The notes: generated by a model from the letters alone, not told the origin. DNA of 64,000 bases from Pseudorhodobacter sp. MZDSW-24AT (GCF_002794355.1 NZ_PGOI01000001.1:62001-126000), one strand, 5' to 3'; counted from the first letter of the stretch, positions 36,701 through 45,944 are shown. Made by a program: numbers and translations.

Positions 36701-36843
36701 GCGCCCGTCTTGTGGGCCGCTGTGGCGCTTCTGCCGGTAAGTGCAGGAAATTCCACACACCGTTAGCGCCACCATGATTGCGAGGCGCAGATCATGGGGC
36801 TATCCAAAGGCAACCTCTGCGGCGTTTTCAAAGGATAGTCAGA

Positions 36844-37737
36844 ATGGATTTCGCGCAAGCGGCCGAGCAGATCGGCAAAGGCAACGGGTTTATCGCGGCA
36901 CTGGATCAATCCGGCGGATCTACCCCCAAGGCGCTGCGCCAATATGGCGTGACCGAGGATGCCTATTCGAATGAAACCGAGATGTTCGACCTGATCCATG
37001 CGATGCGGGCGCGGATCATCAAATCGCCTGCCTTCACCGGCGACAAGGTGGTGGGCGCGATCCTGTTCGAGCAGACGATGGACCGCGACATCGACGGCAC
37101 CCCCACCGCCGAGTACTTGTGGAAACAGCGCAAGGTGGTGCCGTTTCTCAAGATCGACAAAGGGCTGGAGGCCGAGGCCGATGGCGTGCAGCTGATGAAG
37201 CCGATGCCGGGGCTGGATGCGCTTTTGGCGCGGGCTAAGGCTTTGGGCGTGTTTGGCACCAAGGAACGCTCGGTGGTCAATGCGGCCAATGCAAAGGGCA
37301 TTGCCGCCATCGTCGCGCAGCAATTTGCCATCGGCGATCAGGTGGCGGCTGCGGGACTTATGCCCATTCTGGAGCCCGAGGTCACCATTTCGATTGCCGA
37401 CAAGGCCGAGGCCGAAGCGCTGCTGATGGCCGAGATCCTGCGCCATCTGGACGCGCTGCCCGAGGATCGTCAGGTGATGCTGAAGCTGTCCTTGCCGACG
37501 GTAGACGGGTTCTACGCGCCGCTGGTCGATCATCCGCGCGTGCTGAAGGTTGTGGCGCTGTCAGGCGGGCACAGCCGGGAAGCGGCCAATGCCATTCTGG
37601 CCCGCAACCGGGGCATCATTGCAAGCTTCAGCCGCGCGCTGAGCGAAGGGCTTTCGGCCCAGCAATCGGATGCAGAGTTTGACGCGTTGCTCGCGCAGGC
37701 GATCGACAGCATTCATGCGGCCTCTGTCGCAGGCTGA
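36844..37737 (+). CDS. class I fructose-bisphosphate aldolase
   Basis: The 297-residue protein matches the bacterial class I (Schiff-base) aldolases: FIAALDQSGGSTPKAL at the N-terminus, FEQTMDRDIDG, VPFLKIDKGLE, the strand ILEPEVTI and VMLKLSLPTVDGFY, where the lysine probably forms the Schiff base. It needs no zinc. AAAGGA lies just before the ATG at 36844; the longer frame from 36778 is mostly promoter. It follows pgk and its terminator, so it has its own promoter in the 198-base gap. Confidence 0.92.
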   Translation: MDFAQAAEQIGKGNGFIAALDQSGGSTPKALRQYGVTEDAYSNETEMFDLIHAMRARIIKSPAFTGDKVVGAILFEQTMDRDIDGTPTAEYLWKQRKVVPFLKIDKGLEAEADGVQLMKPMPGLDALLARAKALGVFGTKERSVVNAANAKGIAAIVAQQFAIGDQVAAAGLMPILEPEVTISIADKAEAEALLMAEILRHLDALPEDRQVMLKLSLPTVDGFYAPLVDHPRVLKVVALSGGHSREAANAILARNRGIIASFSRALSEGLSAQQSDAEFDALLAQAIDSIHAASVAG

Positions 37738-37754
37738 GACAGCCAAATGTGATC

Positions 37755-37778
37755 GGAACCCCCCGCAAGGGGGATTCC
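37755..37778 (+). terminator. hairpin after the aldolase gene
   Basis: GGAA-CCCCC pairs with GGGGG-TTCC across a GCAA tetraloop, with one internal mismatch, 18 bases after the aldolase stop. A weak T-containing stretch follows. It separates the aldolase gene from ftsB. Confidence 0.6.
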
Positions 37779-37842
37779 TTATTCGAATCAACTGTGCGAT
37801 GGTTCTGCAAAGGCCGGGCAAACGGCCAGACGGGGCAGAGCG

Positions 37843-38145
37843 ATGATAGCACATGGCAACCGGTTTCCGGTCGGCGGCATAGTTTACCTGATCCTTGCCT
37901 TCATGCTGGGGGCTTACTTTACCTTTGCCGCCGTGCAGGGGGATTACGGCGTGTTTCGGCAGGTGCAGATCCGCGCCGAGGCCGAAGCGCTGCGGATCGA
38001 GCGGGACCGCCTGTATGAAGATCTGGACCGGATCAGCAATCTGACCGCCCGCCTGTCGGACCGGTATCTGGACGTGGATCTGCTGGATGAACGGGTGCGC
38101 GATGTGCTGGGCTATGTGCGCCCGGATGAAATCGTGATCCGGTAA
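37843..38145 (+). CDS. ftsB: septum formation initiator family protein, FtsB-like
   Basis: The 100-residue protein has one membrane helix (IVYLILAFMLGAYFTFAAV), then a heptad-rich coiled coil (about residues 40-68: QIRAEAEALRIERDRLYEDLD) and a short periplasmic end. This is the layout of FtsB/DivIC, which joins FtsL and FtsQ in the divisome. In related genomes this gene lies directly before the pyruvate dehydrogenase genes, as here. Short, poorly conserved sequence limits certainty. Confidence 0.82.
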   Translation: MIAHGNRFPVGGIVYLILAFMLGAYFTFAAVQGDYGVFRQVQIRAEAEALRIERDRLYEDLDRISNLTARLSDRYLDVDLLDERVRDVLGYVRPDEIVIR

Positions 38146-38247
38146 ACCCCACAGCATTTTTCGGTGCAAGACCTGCCATTTCTGCATGGGTGACATGCAG
38201 AACGTGGCGGCACTTTTTGTTTTGCCCAATAAATCCCGATGCGCTAT

Positions 38248-38271
38248 GAATAGTTTAATACTGAACTATTC
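38248..38271. promoter_or_regulatory. 24-base palindrome upstream of pdhA
   Basis: GAATAGTT and AACTATTC (8-base perfect arms) flank an AT-rich 8-base centre. The site ends 27 bases before the pdhA start, within the 152-base AT-richer promoter region. It looks like a repressor operator for the pdh operon. It is unlike the E. coli PdhR site. Confidence 0.6.
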
Positions 38272-38297
38272 TAGCCACTGACGGGAGGACGCCGCAT

Positions 38298-39287
38298 ATG
38301 GCCGCCAAGAAACCAGCCGAGAGGCCCAATGCCTCGAAGGAAGAGTTGCTGAAATACTACCGCGAGATGCTGCTGATCCGGCGGTTTGAGGAAAAGGCGG
38401 GCCAACTGTATGGCATGGGCCTGATCGGCGGGTTCTGCCATCTGTATATCGGGCAAGAAGCCGTGGTGGTGGGGCTGGAAGCGGCGGCCAAGGAGGGTGA
38501 CAAGCGCGTCACCAGCTACCGCGACCACGGCCACATGCTGGCCTGCGGCATGGACCCCAAGGGCGTGATGGCAGAACTGACCGGGCGCATCGGCGGCTAT
38601 TCCAAGGGGAAAGGCGGCTCGATGCACATGTTCTCGAAGGAAAAGCACTTCTATGGGGGCCACGGGATCGTGGGCGCGCAGGTGCCTCTGGGGGCGGGTC
38701 TCGCCTTTGCTGACAAGTATCAGGGCAATGACAATGTGACCTTCACCTATTTCGGCGATGGCGCGGCAAACCAAGGCCAGGTCTATGAGACCTATAACAT
38801 GGCGCAGCTGTGGAACCTGCCGGTGATTTTCGTGATCGAAAACAACGGCTATGCGATGGGAACCAGCGTCAAGCGCTCGACCAAGTCGCCGTCGCTGTGG
38901 GAGCGCGGTGCGGCCTATGGCATCAAGGGCGAAGCCGTGGACGGGATGGACGTGCTGGCGGTGAAGGCTGCGGGCGAAAAGGCGGTTGCCGCCTGCCGTG
39001 CGGGCGAAGGCCCCTATATCCTTGAGATGATGACCTATCGCTATCGCGGCCACTCGATGTCGGACCCGGCGAAGTATCGCACCCGCGAAGAGGTGGAAAA
39101 GATGCGGTCGGAAAAGGATGCAATCGAGCATGTGCGCGACCTGCTGCTGCAAGGTGGGCTGGCCACCGATGACGACCTGAAAGCCATAGACAAAGAGATC
39201 AAGGCACAGGTCAACGAATCGGCCGAATTTTCCAAAGACAGCCCAGAGCCTCCGGTTGAGGAACTCTGGACCGACATCTACGCCTGA
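38298..39287 (+). CDS. pdhA: pyruvate dehydrogenase E1 component, alpha subunit
   Basis: The 329-residue subunit binds thiamin diphosphate: [12 protein letters not shown] through to VIENN (about residues 152-183) is the TPP/Mg motif, and [20 protein letters not shown] and [12 protein letters not shown] are the E1-alpha signatures, the latter being the phosphorylation-loop region of eukaryotic homologues. It decarboxylates pyruvate with the beta subunit. GGGAGG precedes the start. The operon pdhA-pdhB-pdhC has gaps of only 12-14 bases. Confidence 0.96.
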   Translation: MAAKKPAERPNASKEELLKYYREMLLIRRFEEKAGQLYGMGLIGGFCHLYIGQEAVVVGLEAAAKEGDKRVTSYRDHGHMLACGMDPKGVMAELTGRIGGYSKGKGGSMHMFSKEKHFYGGHGIVGAQVPLGAGLAFADKYQGNDNVTFTYFGDGAANQGQVYETYNMAQLWNLPVIFVIENNGYAMGTSVKRSTKSPSLWERGAAYGIKGEAVDGMDVLAVKAAGEKAVAACRAGEGPYILEMMTYRYRGHSMSDPAKYRTREEVEKMRSEKDAIEHVRDLLLQGGLATDDDLKAIDKEIKAQVNESAEFSKDSPEPPVEELWTDIYA

Positions 39288-39301
39288 GGGGGGACCGACA
39301 T

Positions 39302-40681
39302 ATGGCAACCGAAGTATTGATGCCCGCTCTGTCGCCCACGATGGAAGAGGGAACGCTGGCGAAATGGCTGGTGAAAGAAGGCGATGCGGTGAAATCCGGC
39401 CAGATTCTGGCCGAGATCGAAACCGACAAGGCCACGATGGAATTCGAGGCTGTGGATGAAGGGATCATCGGCAAGCTGCTGATCGCGGAAGGCACGGCGG
39501 GGGTGAAGGTGAACACCCCGATCGCGGTGCTGGTGGAGGACGGCGAAAGCGTCAGCGACACGCCCGCGCCGAAAGTGGCCGAAGCCGTCGCGCCGGCGGC
39601 AGAGGCCCCTGCCTCGGTTCCCGCCAAGGCTGCCGATCCTGCCCCTGCCCCGGCGGTTGTCGCCAAGGGCTGGCCGCATGCCGACCTGCCCGAAGGCCCG
39701 ACCAAAACGATGACGGTGCGCGAAGCGCTGCGTGAGGCGATGGCCGAGGAAATGCGGGCCGATCCCACCGTCTTCCTGATGGGGGAAGAGGTGGGTGAAT
39801 ACCAAGGCGCCTACAAGATTTCCCAAGGTCTTCTGGACGAGTTCGGCGCCAAGCGCGTGGTGGACACGCCGATCACCGAACATGGCTTTGCCGGTATCGC
39901 AGTCGGCGCAAGCTGGGGCGGGTTGCGCCCGATTGTTGAGTTCATGACTTTCAACTTCGCCATGCAGGCGATTGACCACATTATCAACTCGGCGGCCAAG
40001 ACGCTGTATATGTCGGGCGGTCAGATGGGCAGCCCGATGGTGTTCCGTGGCCCGAACGGTGCCGCAGCCCGCGTGGGCGCGCAGCACAGCCAGGATTATG
40101 CCGCGTGGTATGCGGCCATTCCGGGGCTGAAGGTCTGCATGCCCTATTCGGCCGCAGATGCCAAAGGCCTGTTGAAATCGGCGATCCGCGATCCGAACCC
40201 GGTGATCTTCCTTGAAAACGAGATCCTTTACGGGCGCAGCTTCGAAGTGCCGACCGATCCGGACTTCACCATTCCCTTCGGCAAGGCATCGATCATGCGC
40301 GAAGGCAGCGATGTGACCATCGTGAGCTTTGGCATTGGCGTGGCCCATGCTCTGGCCGCGGCGGAAGAGCTGGCGAAGGATGGCATCAATGCCGAGGTGA
40401 TCAACCTGCGCACCCTGCGCCCGATTGATTACGACACCGTTCTGGCGAGCGTTCAGAAAACCAACCGCTGCGTGACCGTAGAGGAAGGCTTCCCCGTGGG
40501 CTCGATCGGCGACCATCTGGCCAGCACGATCATGCAGCGCGCGTTTGACTATCTGGATGCGCCCGTGATCACCTGCACCGGTAAGGATGTGCCGATGCCC
40601 TATGCCGCGAACCTTGAAAAGTTCGCGCTGATCACCCCGGCGGAAATCGCCACCGCGGTGAAATCTGTCTGCTACCGGTAA
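39302..40681 (+). CDS. pdhB: pyruvate dehydrogenase E1 component, beta subunit with N-terminal lipoyl domain
   Basis: The 459-residue protein joins an N-terminal lipoyl domain (about residues 1-78, lipoyl lysine in [11 protein letters not shown]) to an E1-beta domain through an Ala/Pro linker (about 85-125). The E1-beta part has [45 protein letters not shown] and [14 protein letters not shown] lipoyl domain on E1-beta is characteristic of alphaproteobacterial complexes. It is nearly identical to the lipoyl domain of the next gene. Confidence 0.96.
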   Translation: MATEVLMPALSPTMEEGTLAKWLVKEGDAVKSGQILAEIETDKATMEFEAVDEGIIGKLLIAEGTAGVKVNTPIAVLVEDGESVSDTPAPKVAEAVAPAAEAPASVPAKAADPAPAPAVVAKGWPHADLPEGPTKTMTVREALREAMAEEMRADPTVFLMGEEVGEYQGAYKISQGLLDEFGAKRVVDTPITEHGFAGIAVGASWGGLRPIVEFMTFNFAMQAIDHIINSAAKTLYMSGGQMGSPMVFRGPNGAAARVGAQHSQDYAAWYAAIPGLKVCMPYSAADAKGLLKSAIRDPNPVIFLENEILYGRSFEVPTDPDFTIPFGKASIMREGSDVTIVSFGIGVAHALAAAEELAKDGINAEVINLRTLRPIDYDTVLASVQKTNRCVTVEEGFPVGSIGDHLASTIMQRAFDYLDAPVITCTGKDVPMPYAANLEKFALITPAEIATAVKSVCYR

Positions 40682-40693
40682 GGAGAGCGCATC

Positions 40694-42013
40694 ATGGCAA
40701 CCGAAATTCTGATGCCCGCGCTGTCGCCAACGATGGAAGAGGGCACCTTGGCCAAGTGGTTGGTCAAGGAAGGCGATGTGGTGAAATCGGGTCAGATTCT
40801 GGCCGAGATCGAAACCGACAAGGCGACGATGGAATTCGAGGCGGTGGATGAAGGCACCATCGGCAAGATCCTGATCGCCGAAGGCACGGCGGGGGTAAAG
40901 GTGAATACCGCCATCGCCGTCTTGCTTGAGGATGGCGAGGATGCCTCGTCTGTCGCGGCCGCGCCAACATCGGCGAAAGCGACTCCGGCGGCTGCGCCTG
41001 CGGAACCCGCGAAAAGCGAAGCACCTGCGAGCGCTGAGCCCGCCAAGGCAGCATCGGCTTCGGGTGCGCGGGTCTTTGCCTCACCGCTGGCCCGGCGCAT
41101 TGCCAAGGAAAAGGGTCTGGACCTGACGGCTGTCAAAGGCTCTGGCCCCCATGGCCGGATCGTGCGCGCAGATGTCGAAGGGACGCAAGCCTCAACCAAG
41201 GCAGCCCCTGCCCCGGCGGCAGCCGCGGCCTCGGGAGCCCCAGCGGCCGCCCCGGCCCCGGTCAAGGCGGCGATGCCCGCCGGCATGGCGGCCGAGACGG
41301 TGTTGAAGATGTATGCCGACCGCACCTTCACCGAAGTGCCGCTTGACGGCATGCGCCGCACCATCGCCGCGCGCCTGACCGAGGCCAAACAGACCATCCC
41401 GCATTTCTATCTGCGCCGCGAGGTGCAGTTGGATGCGCTGATGGCCTTCCGCGAGACGCTGAACAAATCGCTTGAAGGGCGCGGCGTAAAGCTTTCGGTG
41501 AATGACTTCATCATCAAGGCTTGCGCGCAGGCCTTGCAGGCGGTGCCCGATTGCAATGCGGTTTGGGCGGGTGACCGTATCCTGAAGCTGAAGCCTTCCG
41601 ATGTGGCGGTAGCGGTGGCGGTGGAGGGCGGGCTGTTCACGCCCGTGCTGCGCGACGCCGACAAGAAATCGCTCTCGGCCTTGTCGGCCGAGATGAAGGA
41701 TCTGGCCAGCCGCGCCAAAACCAAGAAGCTGGCACCGCATGAGTATCAAGGCGGGTCCTTCGCGATCTCGAACCTCGGGATGATGGGGATCGAAAACTTC
41801 GATGCCGTGATTAACCCGCCGCATGGGTCGATCTTGGCGGTGGGGGCTGGCATCAAGAAGCCGGTCGTCACGTCGGATGGCAGCATCGGGGTGGCCACCG
41901 TGATGTCGATGACGCTGTCGGTGGATCACCGGGTGATCGACGGGGCTTTGGGCGCATCCTTCCTGAAAGCGGTGATCGAGGCCTTGGAAAACCCGATCGC
42001 CATGCTGGCCTGA
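40694..42013 (+). CDS. pdhC: pyruvate dehydrogenase E2 component, dihydrolipoamide acetyltransferase
   Basis: The 439-residue E2 core has one lipoyl domain (lysine in [11 protein letters not shown]), an Ala-rich linker, a peripheral-subunit-binding domain ([16 protein letters not shown] to [11 protein letters not shown], about 130-170), a second linker, and the catalytic domain with [25 protein letters not shown] and the active-site [12 protein letters not shown]. It moves the acetyl group to CoA. No E3 (lpd) gene follows; instead a strong terminator lies between this and converging cysE. Confidence 0.96.
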   Translation: MATEILMPALSPTMEEGTLAKWLVKEGDVVKSGQILAEIETDKATMEFEAVDEGTIGKILIAEGTAGVKVNTAIAVLLEDGEDASSVAAAPTSAKATPAAAPAEPAKSEAPASAEPAKAASASGARVFASPLARRIAKEKGLDLTAVKGSGPHGRIVRADVEGTQASTKAAPAPAAAAASGAPAAAPAPVKAAMPAGMAAETVLKMYADRTFTEVPLDGMRRTIAARLTEAKQTIPHFYLRREVQLDALMAFRETLNKSLEGRGVKLSVNDFIIKACAQALQAVPDCNAVWAGDRILKLKPSDVAVAVAVEGGLFTPVLRDADKKSLSALSAEMKDLASRAKTKKLAPHEYQGGSFAISNLGMMGIENFDAVINPPHGSILAVGAGIKKPVVTSDGSIGVATVMSMTLSVDHRVIDGALGASFLKAVIEALENPIAMLA

Positions 42014-42030
42014 ACGTCCCCAGTCCATTG

Positions 42031-42067
42031 AAAACGCCCCCGGATCCCATGATCCGGGGGCGTTTTT
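42031..42067. terminator. bidirectional terminator between pdhC and cysE
   Basis: A perfect 16-base-pair stem (42031-42046 with 42051-42066) with a CCAT loop has A-rich and T-rich flanks, so it can work in both directions. It sits in the 75-base gap between two converging genes. Confidence 0.93.
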
Positions 42068-42088
42068 ATCTGGCGCCATGGGCTGCCA

Positions 42089-42907
42089 TCAGTTGCAGTC
42101 GATGCAGCCCGACAACTTGTGATCCATCGAAACCGCAGGTTGCGAACAACCGGCCTCGCCCACGATCTTGGCCGGAACACCGGCGACGGTTTTGTTGCAA
42201 GGAATGTCCTGCAACACCACCGAACCTGCGGCGATACGGCTGCAATGGCCGATCTTGATATTGCCCAGCACCTTGGCCCCTGCCCCAATCAGGACACCAT
42301 CGCCAATCTTGGGATGGCGGTCGCCATCCTCTTTCCCGGTGCCGCCCAAGGTGACCGAGTGCAGCATCGAGACATTGTCGCCCACGACCGCGGTTTCCCC
42401 GATCACAATGGAATGCGCGTGGTCGATCATCAGACCTTTGCCGATGCGCGCGCCGGGGTGGATGTCGACGCCAAAAGCCTCACTGACGCGCATCTGAACG
42501 AAATAGGCCAGATCCTTGCGCCCATGCGTCCAGAGCCAATGCCCGATCCGATAGGCCTGCACGGCCTGATAGCCCTTGAAAAAAAGGATCGGCTGCAAAA
42601 AGCGGTGGCAGGCCGGGTCACGGTCATAGACCGCCATCAGATCGGCGCGGGCCGCAGCGCCCAGATCCGGGTCATCGCGGTAGGCCTGATCCGCGATTTC
42701 GCGCAGGATCTGCTCGCCCATTTCCGCCGATGCGAGTTTGAACGAGAAGCGATAGGCCAAGGCCTGCTCCATGCTGGCATGGTGCAAAAGCGACGAATGG
42801 ATCAGCCCGCCCAGCAGCGGATCTTCCTTGATCGCGGCCTCTGCCTCGTCGCAGACGCGGGACCAGACCGGATCCAAGGGCGACAGTTTCAGTTTGCGCT
42901 CGGCCAT
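42089..42907 (-). CDS. cysE: serine O-acetyltransferase
   Basis: The 272-residue enzyme makes O-acetylserine for cysteine synthesis. An N-terminal helical domain (HSSLLHHASMEQALAYRFSFKL) precedes a left-handed beta-helix of hexapeptide repeats with DIHPGARIGKGLMIDHAHSIVIGE, the active-site MLHSVTLGGTGK and HPKIGDGVLIGAGAKVLGNI. The C-terminal tail ends with CIDCN, longer than the isoleucine tail of E. coli CysE that mediates cysteine-synthase binding. The start at 42907 is set by homology; the longer frame runs into the promoter. Confidence 0.93.
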   Translation of the reverse strand: MAERKLKLSPLDPVWSRVCDEAEAAIKEDPLLGGLIHSSLLHHASMEQALAYRFSFKLASAEMGEQILREIADQAYRDDPDLGAAARADLMAVYDRDPACHRFLQPILFFKGYQAVQAYRIGHWLWTHGRKDLAYFVQMRVSEAFGVDIHPGARIGKGLMIDHAHSIVIGETAVVGDNVSMLHSVTLGGTGKEDGDRHPKIGDGVLIGAGAKVLGNIKIGHCSRIAAGSVVLQDIPCNKTVAGVPAKIVGEAGCSQPAVSMDHKLSGCIDCN

Positions 42908-42995
42908 GGCACGATCCTTCTGCGGCGTCAGTCTCAAATGTAGCAGATTGCGGGCCGGTTCAACAGGGTGTTCAAAAAAACCCGCAGCACAGGCT

Positions 42996-43019
42996 TTACA
43001 TTTCAAAGTATTTTTGTAA
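42996..43019. promoter_or_regulatory. weak inverted repeat in the hemP micro-operon promoter region
   Basis: TTACA and TGTAA flank a 14-base AT-rich centre, in the AT-richest part of the 179-base cysE-hemP divergent gap. It might be an iron-regulator site, but the match to known Fur, Irr or RirA motifs is not convincing. Confidence 0.25.
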
Positions 43020-43086
43020 GGTATTCACACAGCCAGTCCGGACGGGCCAGCCAAGACCATAAACCCTGTCCAAAGGACCATCTGCC

Positions 43087-43218
43087 ATGACACCTGCCGT
43101 TGTCCGCACCGCGCCCGTTGCGCCGGATGTCTCTGAACTTCTTCGCCAATCTCTGGCCGGATTGCTGCCGAACGATCTGCTTGGCGCGATGCTGGATCGG
43201 CTGGAGGGGCGGTCATGA
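43087..43218 (+). CDS. small hypothetical protein (43 residues) upstream of hemP
   Basis: This short frame codes for MTPAVVRTAPVAPDVSELLR and a helical end LPNDLLGAMLDRLEGRS. No family is recognised. Its TGA overlaps the hemP ATG (ATGA), the usual sign of translational coupling, and a promoter-like AT-rich region precedes it. Codon use fits the surrounding genes. It may be only a leader peptide that sets hemP translation, or a small protein working with HemP. Evidence for coding rests on the coupling and amphipathic pattern alone. Confidence 0.55.
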   Translation: MTPAVVRTAPVAPDVSELLRQSLAGLLPNDLLGAMLDRLEGRS

Positions 43219-43373
43219 ATGCTTTGACCCCGATGGAGCAACTGGTCGACGCCGTTCCCCTGCATGACGCCACCGCGTTGACCGAAGGCGGGCGTGAGGC
43301 GCGTATCCTCTTGAATGGGATGGTCTATTCGCTGCGCATCACCCGTCAAGGCAAGCTGATCCTGACGAAATGA
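43215..43373 (+). CDS. hemP: hemin uptake protein HemP
   Basis: The 52-residue protein ends in YSLRITRQGKLILTK, preceded by LTEGGREARILLNG, which matches the HemP family (PF10636 pattern: GxR.I.I...G..Y.LR.TR.gKLILtK) over its whole conserved part. HemP proteins accompany haem receptor genes and in some bacteria are needed to express them. No haem receptor or transporter is nearby, so it is an orphan. It is coupled to a 43-residue frame and followed by a hairpin. Confidence 0.88.
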   Translation: MNALTPMEQLVDAVPLHDATALTEGGREARILLNGMVYSLRITRQGKLILTK

Positions 43374-43393
43374 AAGGGGCCGCATGGCCCCTT
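43374..43393 (+). terminator. hairpin right after hemP
   Basis: AAGGGGCC and GGCCCCTT form a perfect 8-base-pair stem with a GCAT loop, starting at the hemP stop. There is no T-run. It separates hemP from the converging esterase gene. Confidence 0.65.
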
Positions 43394-43410
43394 CCCGTCA
43401 CGCGCGCCGC

Positions 43411-44043
43411 TTAGCCGTTCAAGGCGTGGCGCAGGGCAATGATATCTTCGCGCATGACGCCATGCCCCGCGCCCGGATAAACCTGCATCTGCACTTCTGC
43501 CCCCAGCGCGCGCAAGGCTGTGGCACTGTCCTTGGCCCGCTTGAGCGGGATATGCGGGTCGCGTTCGTGCACGGAGAGCCAGACTTTGCCCGTGCGCCGC
43601 CCCGTGTAATCAAGCCGCTTGTCCGCATGGCCATAAAGCGCGTCCTGCGGCCCGGAGAGATCGGCCCGCCCCACAAGGCCGCCGGACAGGGCAAAAACGC
43701 CTGCCAGACCTTCCCCCTCCCGCGCATAAGCCTCGAGAGCAAGGCAGGCGCCTTGGCTGAACCCACACAGCCAGATGGATGCGCGCGGAATGCCCGCCTG
43801 CTCCAGTGTGGTCACAGACTCGGCGACAGCGGCAAGGCCGCGCTGCACATGTGGTTCGATCTGCGCGGAGGGCGCCAGAAAACTGCTGGGCCACCAGCTG
43901 TTTCCCGGGGCCTGCGGCGCCACCGCGGCCACATCGGGCAAAGCGGCATGGTCAAGGAGCGACAGGATGTCTGCGGCAGATCCGCCGCGCCCGTGCAGCA
44001 TCACCACCCCCTGAACCGCGCCTTTCGGCAAGCGCGCGGTCAT
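43411..44043 (-). CDS. phospholipase/carboxylesterase family hydrolase (MhqD-like)
   Basis: The 210-residue alpha/beta hydrolase has MLHGRGGSAAD (oxyanion region), nucleophile GFSQGA, acid in HERDPHIP and histidine in GAGHGV. It resembles the small carboxylesterases, including B. subtilis MhqD (YodD). The start overlaps the stop of a ring-cleaving dioxygenase-like gene by 4 bases, the same pairing as mhqE-mhqD, which protects against quinones. It would hydrolyse a ring-cleavage or ester product. The function is inferred from pairing. Confidence 0.82.
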   Translation of the reverse strand: MTARLPKGAVQGVVMLHGRGGSAADILSLLDHAALPDVAAVAPQAPGNSWWPSSFLAPSAQIEPHVQRGLAAVAESVTTLEQAGIPRASIWLCGFSQGACLALEAYAREGEGLAGVFALSGGLVGRADLSGPQDALYGHADKRLDYTGRRTGKVWLSVHERDPHIPLKRAKDSATALRALGAEVQMQVYPGAGHGVMREDIIALRHALNG

Positions 44044-44951
44044 GAGCGCACCCGCAAGGGCGGCAGCACCCTTTCAATGCGGTCGCGCATCGGCTCGTAG
44101 CGCGGAGGCAGCTTCAAGGCTTGGCCAAGGCTGTGCGCTGGTTCATCGATGGCAAATCCCGGCGGATCGGTGGCGATTTCGAACAGCACGCCCCCCGGCT
44201 CGCGGAAGTAGATGGCGTTGAAATACTGACGGTCGGTCACCGGCGTTGTGCGATGCCCGGCATGGGCCAGACGCTCCATCCATTCCTTTTGCTCGGCATC
44301 GTCCTTGGTCCGGAAGGCGATGTGATGGATCGTGCCCGCCCCTTGCCGCCCCGGCTGTGCCCCGGCCACGCGGATCACATCCAGAATGCGGCCGCGCTCG
44401 GCCCCCGGTGCGATCAGACGCTGACGCTCCGTGGCACCCTCTTGCTCGGTCCCGGCCTTCTCATAGCCGAAAACTTCGGTCAAAAGCTTCACAGTCCGTT
44501 CGGGGTCGCGTTCCCACAGGGTCACCGAATGGAAACCGTGGGTATCCTGTGCCGCGGTGCTTTCGATGAGCTCCACCGGTGCGCCATCAGGGTCGCGCAA
44601 GGTGATGAAGCGCTCGCCAAACCGCAGGCCGGTGCCCGCTGTGGCCAAACCGCGCGCGGCCAGATCATCGGTGATCTGGTCGAAGTCGCCTGCCGGAATC
44701 GCATAGGCATAGGCGGACGCCATGCCCGGACCGGCCCGGCCGGGGCCTGCATCCGCGAACGGAAAAAAGGTCAGGATCGTGCCCGGACTGCCGGCGGCAT
44801 CGCCATAATACAGGTGATAGGTGCCGGGATCGTCGAAGTTCACGGTTTTCTTGACCAGCTTCTGGCCCAGAACACCGGTGAAGAAATCGACATTGGCTTG
44901 GGCCGCCCCGGAAATGGCGGTCACGTGGTGAATACCGGAAATCTTTGTCAT
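44040..44951 (-). CDS. VOC-family ring-cleaving dioxygenase-like protein (MhqE/MhqO-like)
   Basis: The 303-residue protein has two glyoxalase/extradiol (VOC) modules. The first begins GIHHVTAISGAAQANVDFFTGVLG and ends at PVELIES; the second has TIHHIAFRTKDD and GGVLFEIATDPPGF. The paired His and Glu residues form the metal site. The long form HVTAI.G....N..FY...LG.RLVKKTVNFDDP is typical of MhqO/MhqE/LinE-like enzymes acting on hydroquinones. It is the first gene of a two-gene operon with the esterase; no MarR-type MhqR gene is adjacent. Confidence 0.87.
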   Translation of the reverse strand: MTKISGIHHVTAISGAAQANVDFFTGVLGQKLVKKTVNFDDPGTYHLYYGDAAGSPGTILTFFPFADAGPGRAGPGMASAYAYAIPAGDFDQITDDLAARGLATAGTGLRFGERFITLRDPDGAPVELIESTAAQDTHGFHSVTLWERDPERTVKLLTEVFGYEKAGTEQEGATERQRLIAPGAERGRILDVIRVAGAQPGRQGAGTIHHIAFRTKDDAEQKEWMERLAHAGHRTTPVTDRQYFNAIYFREPGGVLFEIATDPPGFAIDEPAHSLGQALKLPPRYEPMRDRIERVLPPLRVRS

Positions 44952-45059
44952 CTTGCCCTCCTATGGCCCCGACGCGGGGCGTTGCACCCAAGATAGACCA
45001 AAAGAATTTGCAGATAAGCCGCACGGTCAGAGGGAGATTGTGCAGAACCGCACAAAACC

Positions 45060-45944
45060 CTAGACCAGCTGGGTGGCAATCCAGTCGCGAAAGGCGATCA
45101 GCGGCGGGCGGGGCGGAGCCTCACGCGGCCAGACCAGATAGTAACTGCCCAAACCATGCCCCCGCGCTGGCCAAGCGGGCATCAAGGCCCCGCTTTCCAA
45201 GGCATCTTCGATCAGAAACAAGGGCAGCAAGGCCACCCCAAGGCCGTGGATTGCGGCTTGGGTCATGGTGGCGAACTGGTCAAACACCATGCCCAGGGGA
45301 CGCTGGCCCGGCATGCCCTGCTGCGCCAGATAGCGGCCCCATGCTCCGGGGCGGCTTTCCAGTTGCAGCAAGGGCAGCGTCAACACGTCCTTGACCGCCG
45401 CGAGGGGCGCCGGGATCAGGCTTGGCGCACAGACCGGCAGCACCACCTCTTCCATCAACAACAGATGCTCGGCCCCCGGCCAATCGGGGCGGCCGAAATG
45501 GATGGCCGCATCAAAGCCTTCGGTCGTGAAGTCAAAAGGACGCAGCCGTGTTGCCAGATGCACGGTCACCCCGGGATGCGCCCGCGCAAAGCCGGGGAGT
45601 CGCGGCGCCAGCCATTGCACGCCAAAGGCGGGCAGAATGGCCAAGGACAGCCCCCCGCCCGCCGGATTGGCGCGCAGCCGCAGCGAGGCCTGTGACAGCG
45701 CGGTCAGACTGGAGCGCACCTGCCGCACATACTCTTGCGCGGCCGGGGTCAGGCGCAAGCGCTGACGGTCCCGCACGAAGAGTGCCACACCCAGCTGCGC
45801 CTCCAAACCTTGCAAGGCGCGGCTGACGGCCCCTTGGGTCAAGGACAGATCCGCCGCCGCCGCCGAAACGGTGCCCAGACGGTCCACCGCCTCTAGGGCC
45901 AGAAGCGCAGGCATGGACGGCAACAGGCGGCGCGGGCCAATCAT
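45060..45944 (-). CDS. LysR family regulator, probable regulator of glutaryl-CoA dehydrogenase
   Basis: The 294-residue protein has the LysR helix-turn-helix (residues about 10-65: LLALEAVDRLGTVSAAAADLSLTQGAVSRALQGLEAQLG) and the periplasmic-binding-like effector domain. It looks most like the GcvA/GcdR group. It is divergent from a glutaryl-CoA dehydrogenase gene with a 220-base shared gap, the standard layout of a LysR regulator and its target. The effector is likely glutarate, glutaryl-CoA or a related lysine-breakdown product, by inference. Confidence 0.85.
   Translation of the reverse strand: MIGPRRLLPSMPALLALEAVDRLGTVSAAAADLSLTQGAVSRALQGLEAQLGVALFVRDRQRLRLTPAAQEYVRQVRSSLTALSQASLRLRANPAGGGLSLAILPAFGVQWLAPRLPGFARAHPGVTVHLATRLRPFDFTTEGFDAAIHFGRPDWPGAEHLLLMEEVVLPVCAPSLIPAPLAAVKDVLTLPLLQLESRPGAWGRYLAQQGMPGQRPLGMVFDQFATMTQAAIHGLGVALLPLFLIEDALESGALMPAWPARGHGLGSYYLVWPREAPPRPPLIAFRDWIATQLV

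Noticed and set aside
37738-37842. Possible tRNA around a TTCGAATC string
   Set aside because: No acceptor or anticodon stem can be formed; the hairpin there is a terminator.
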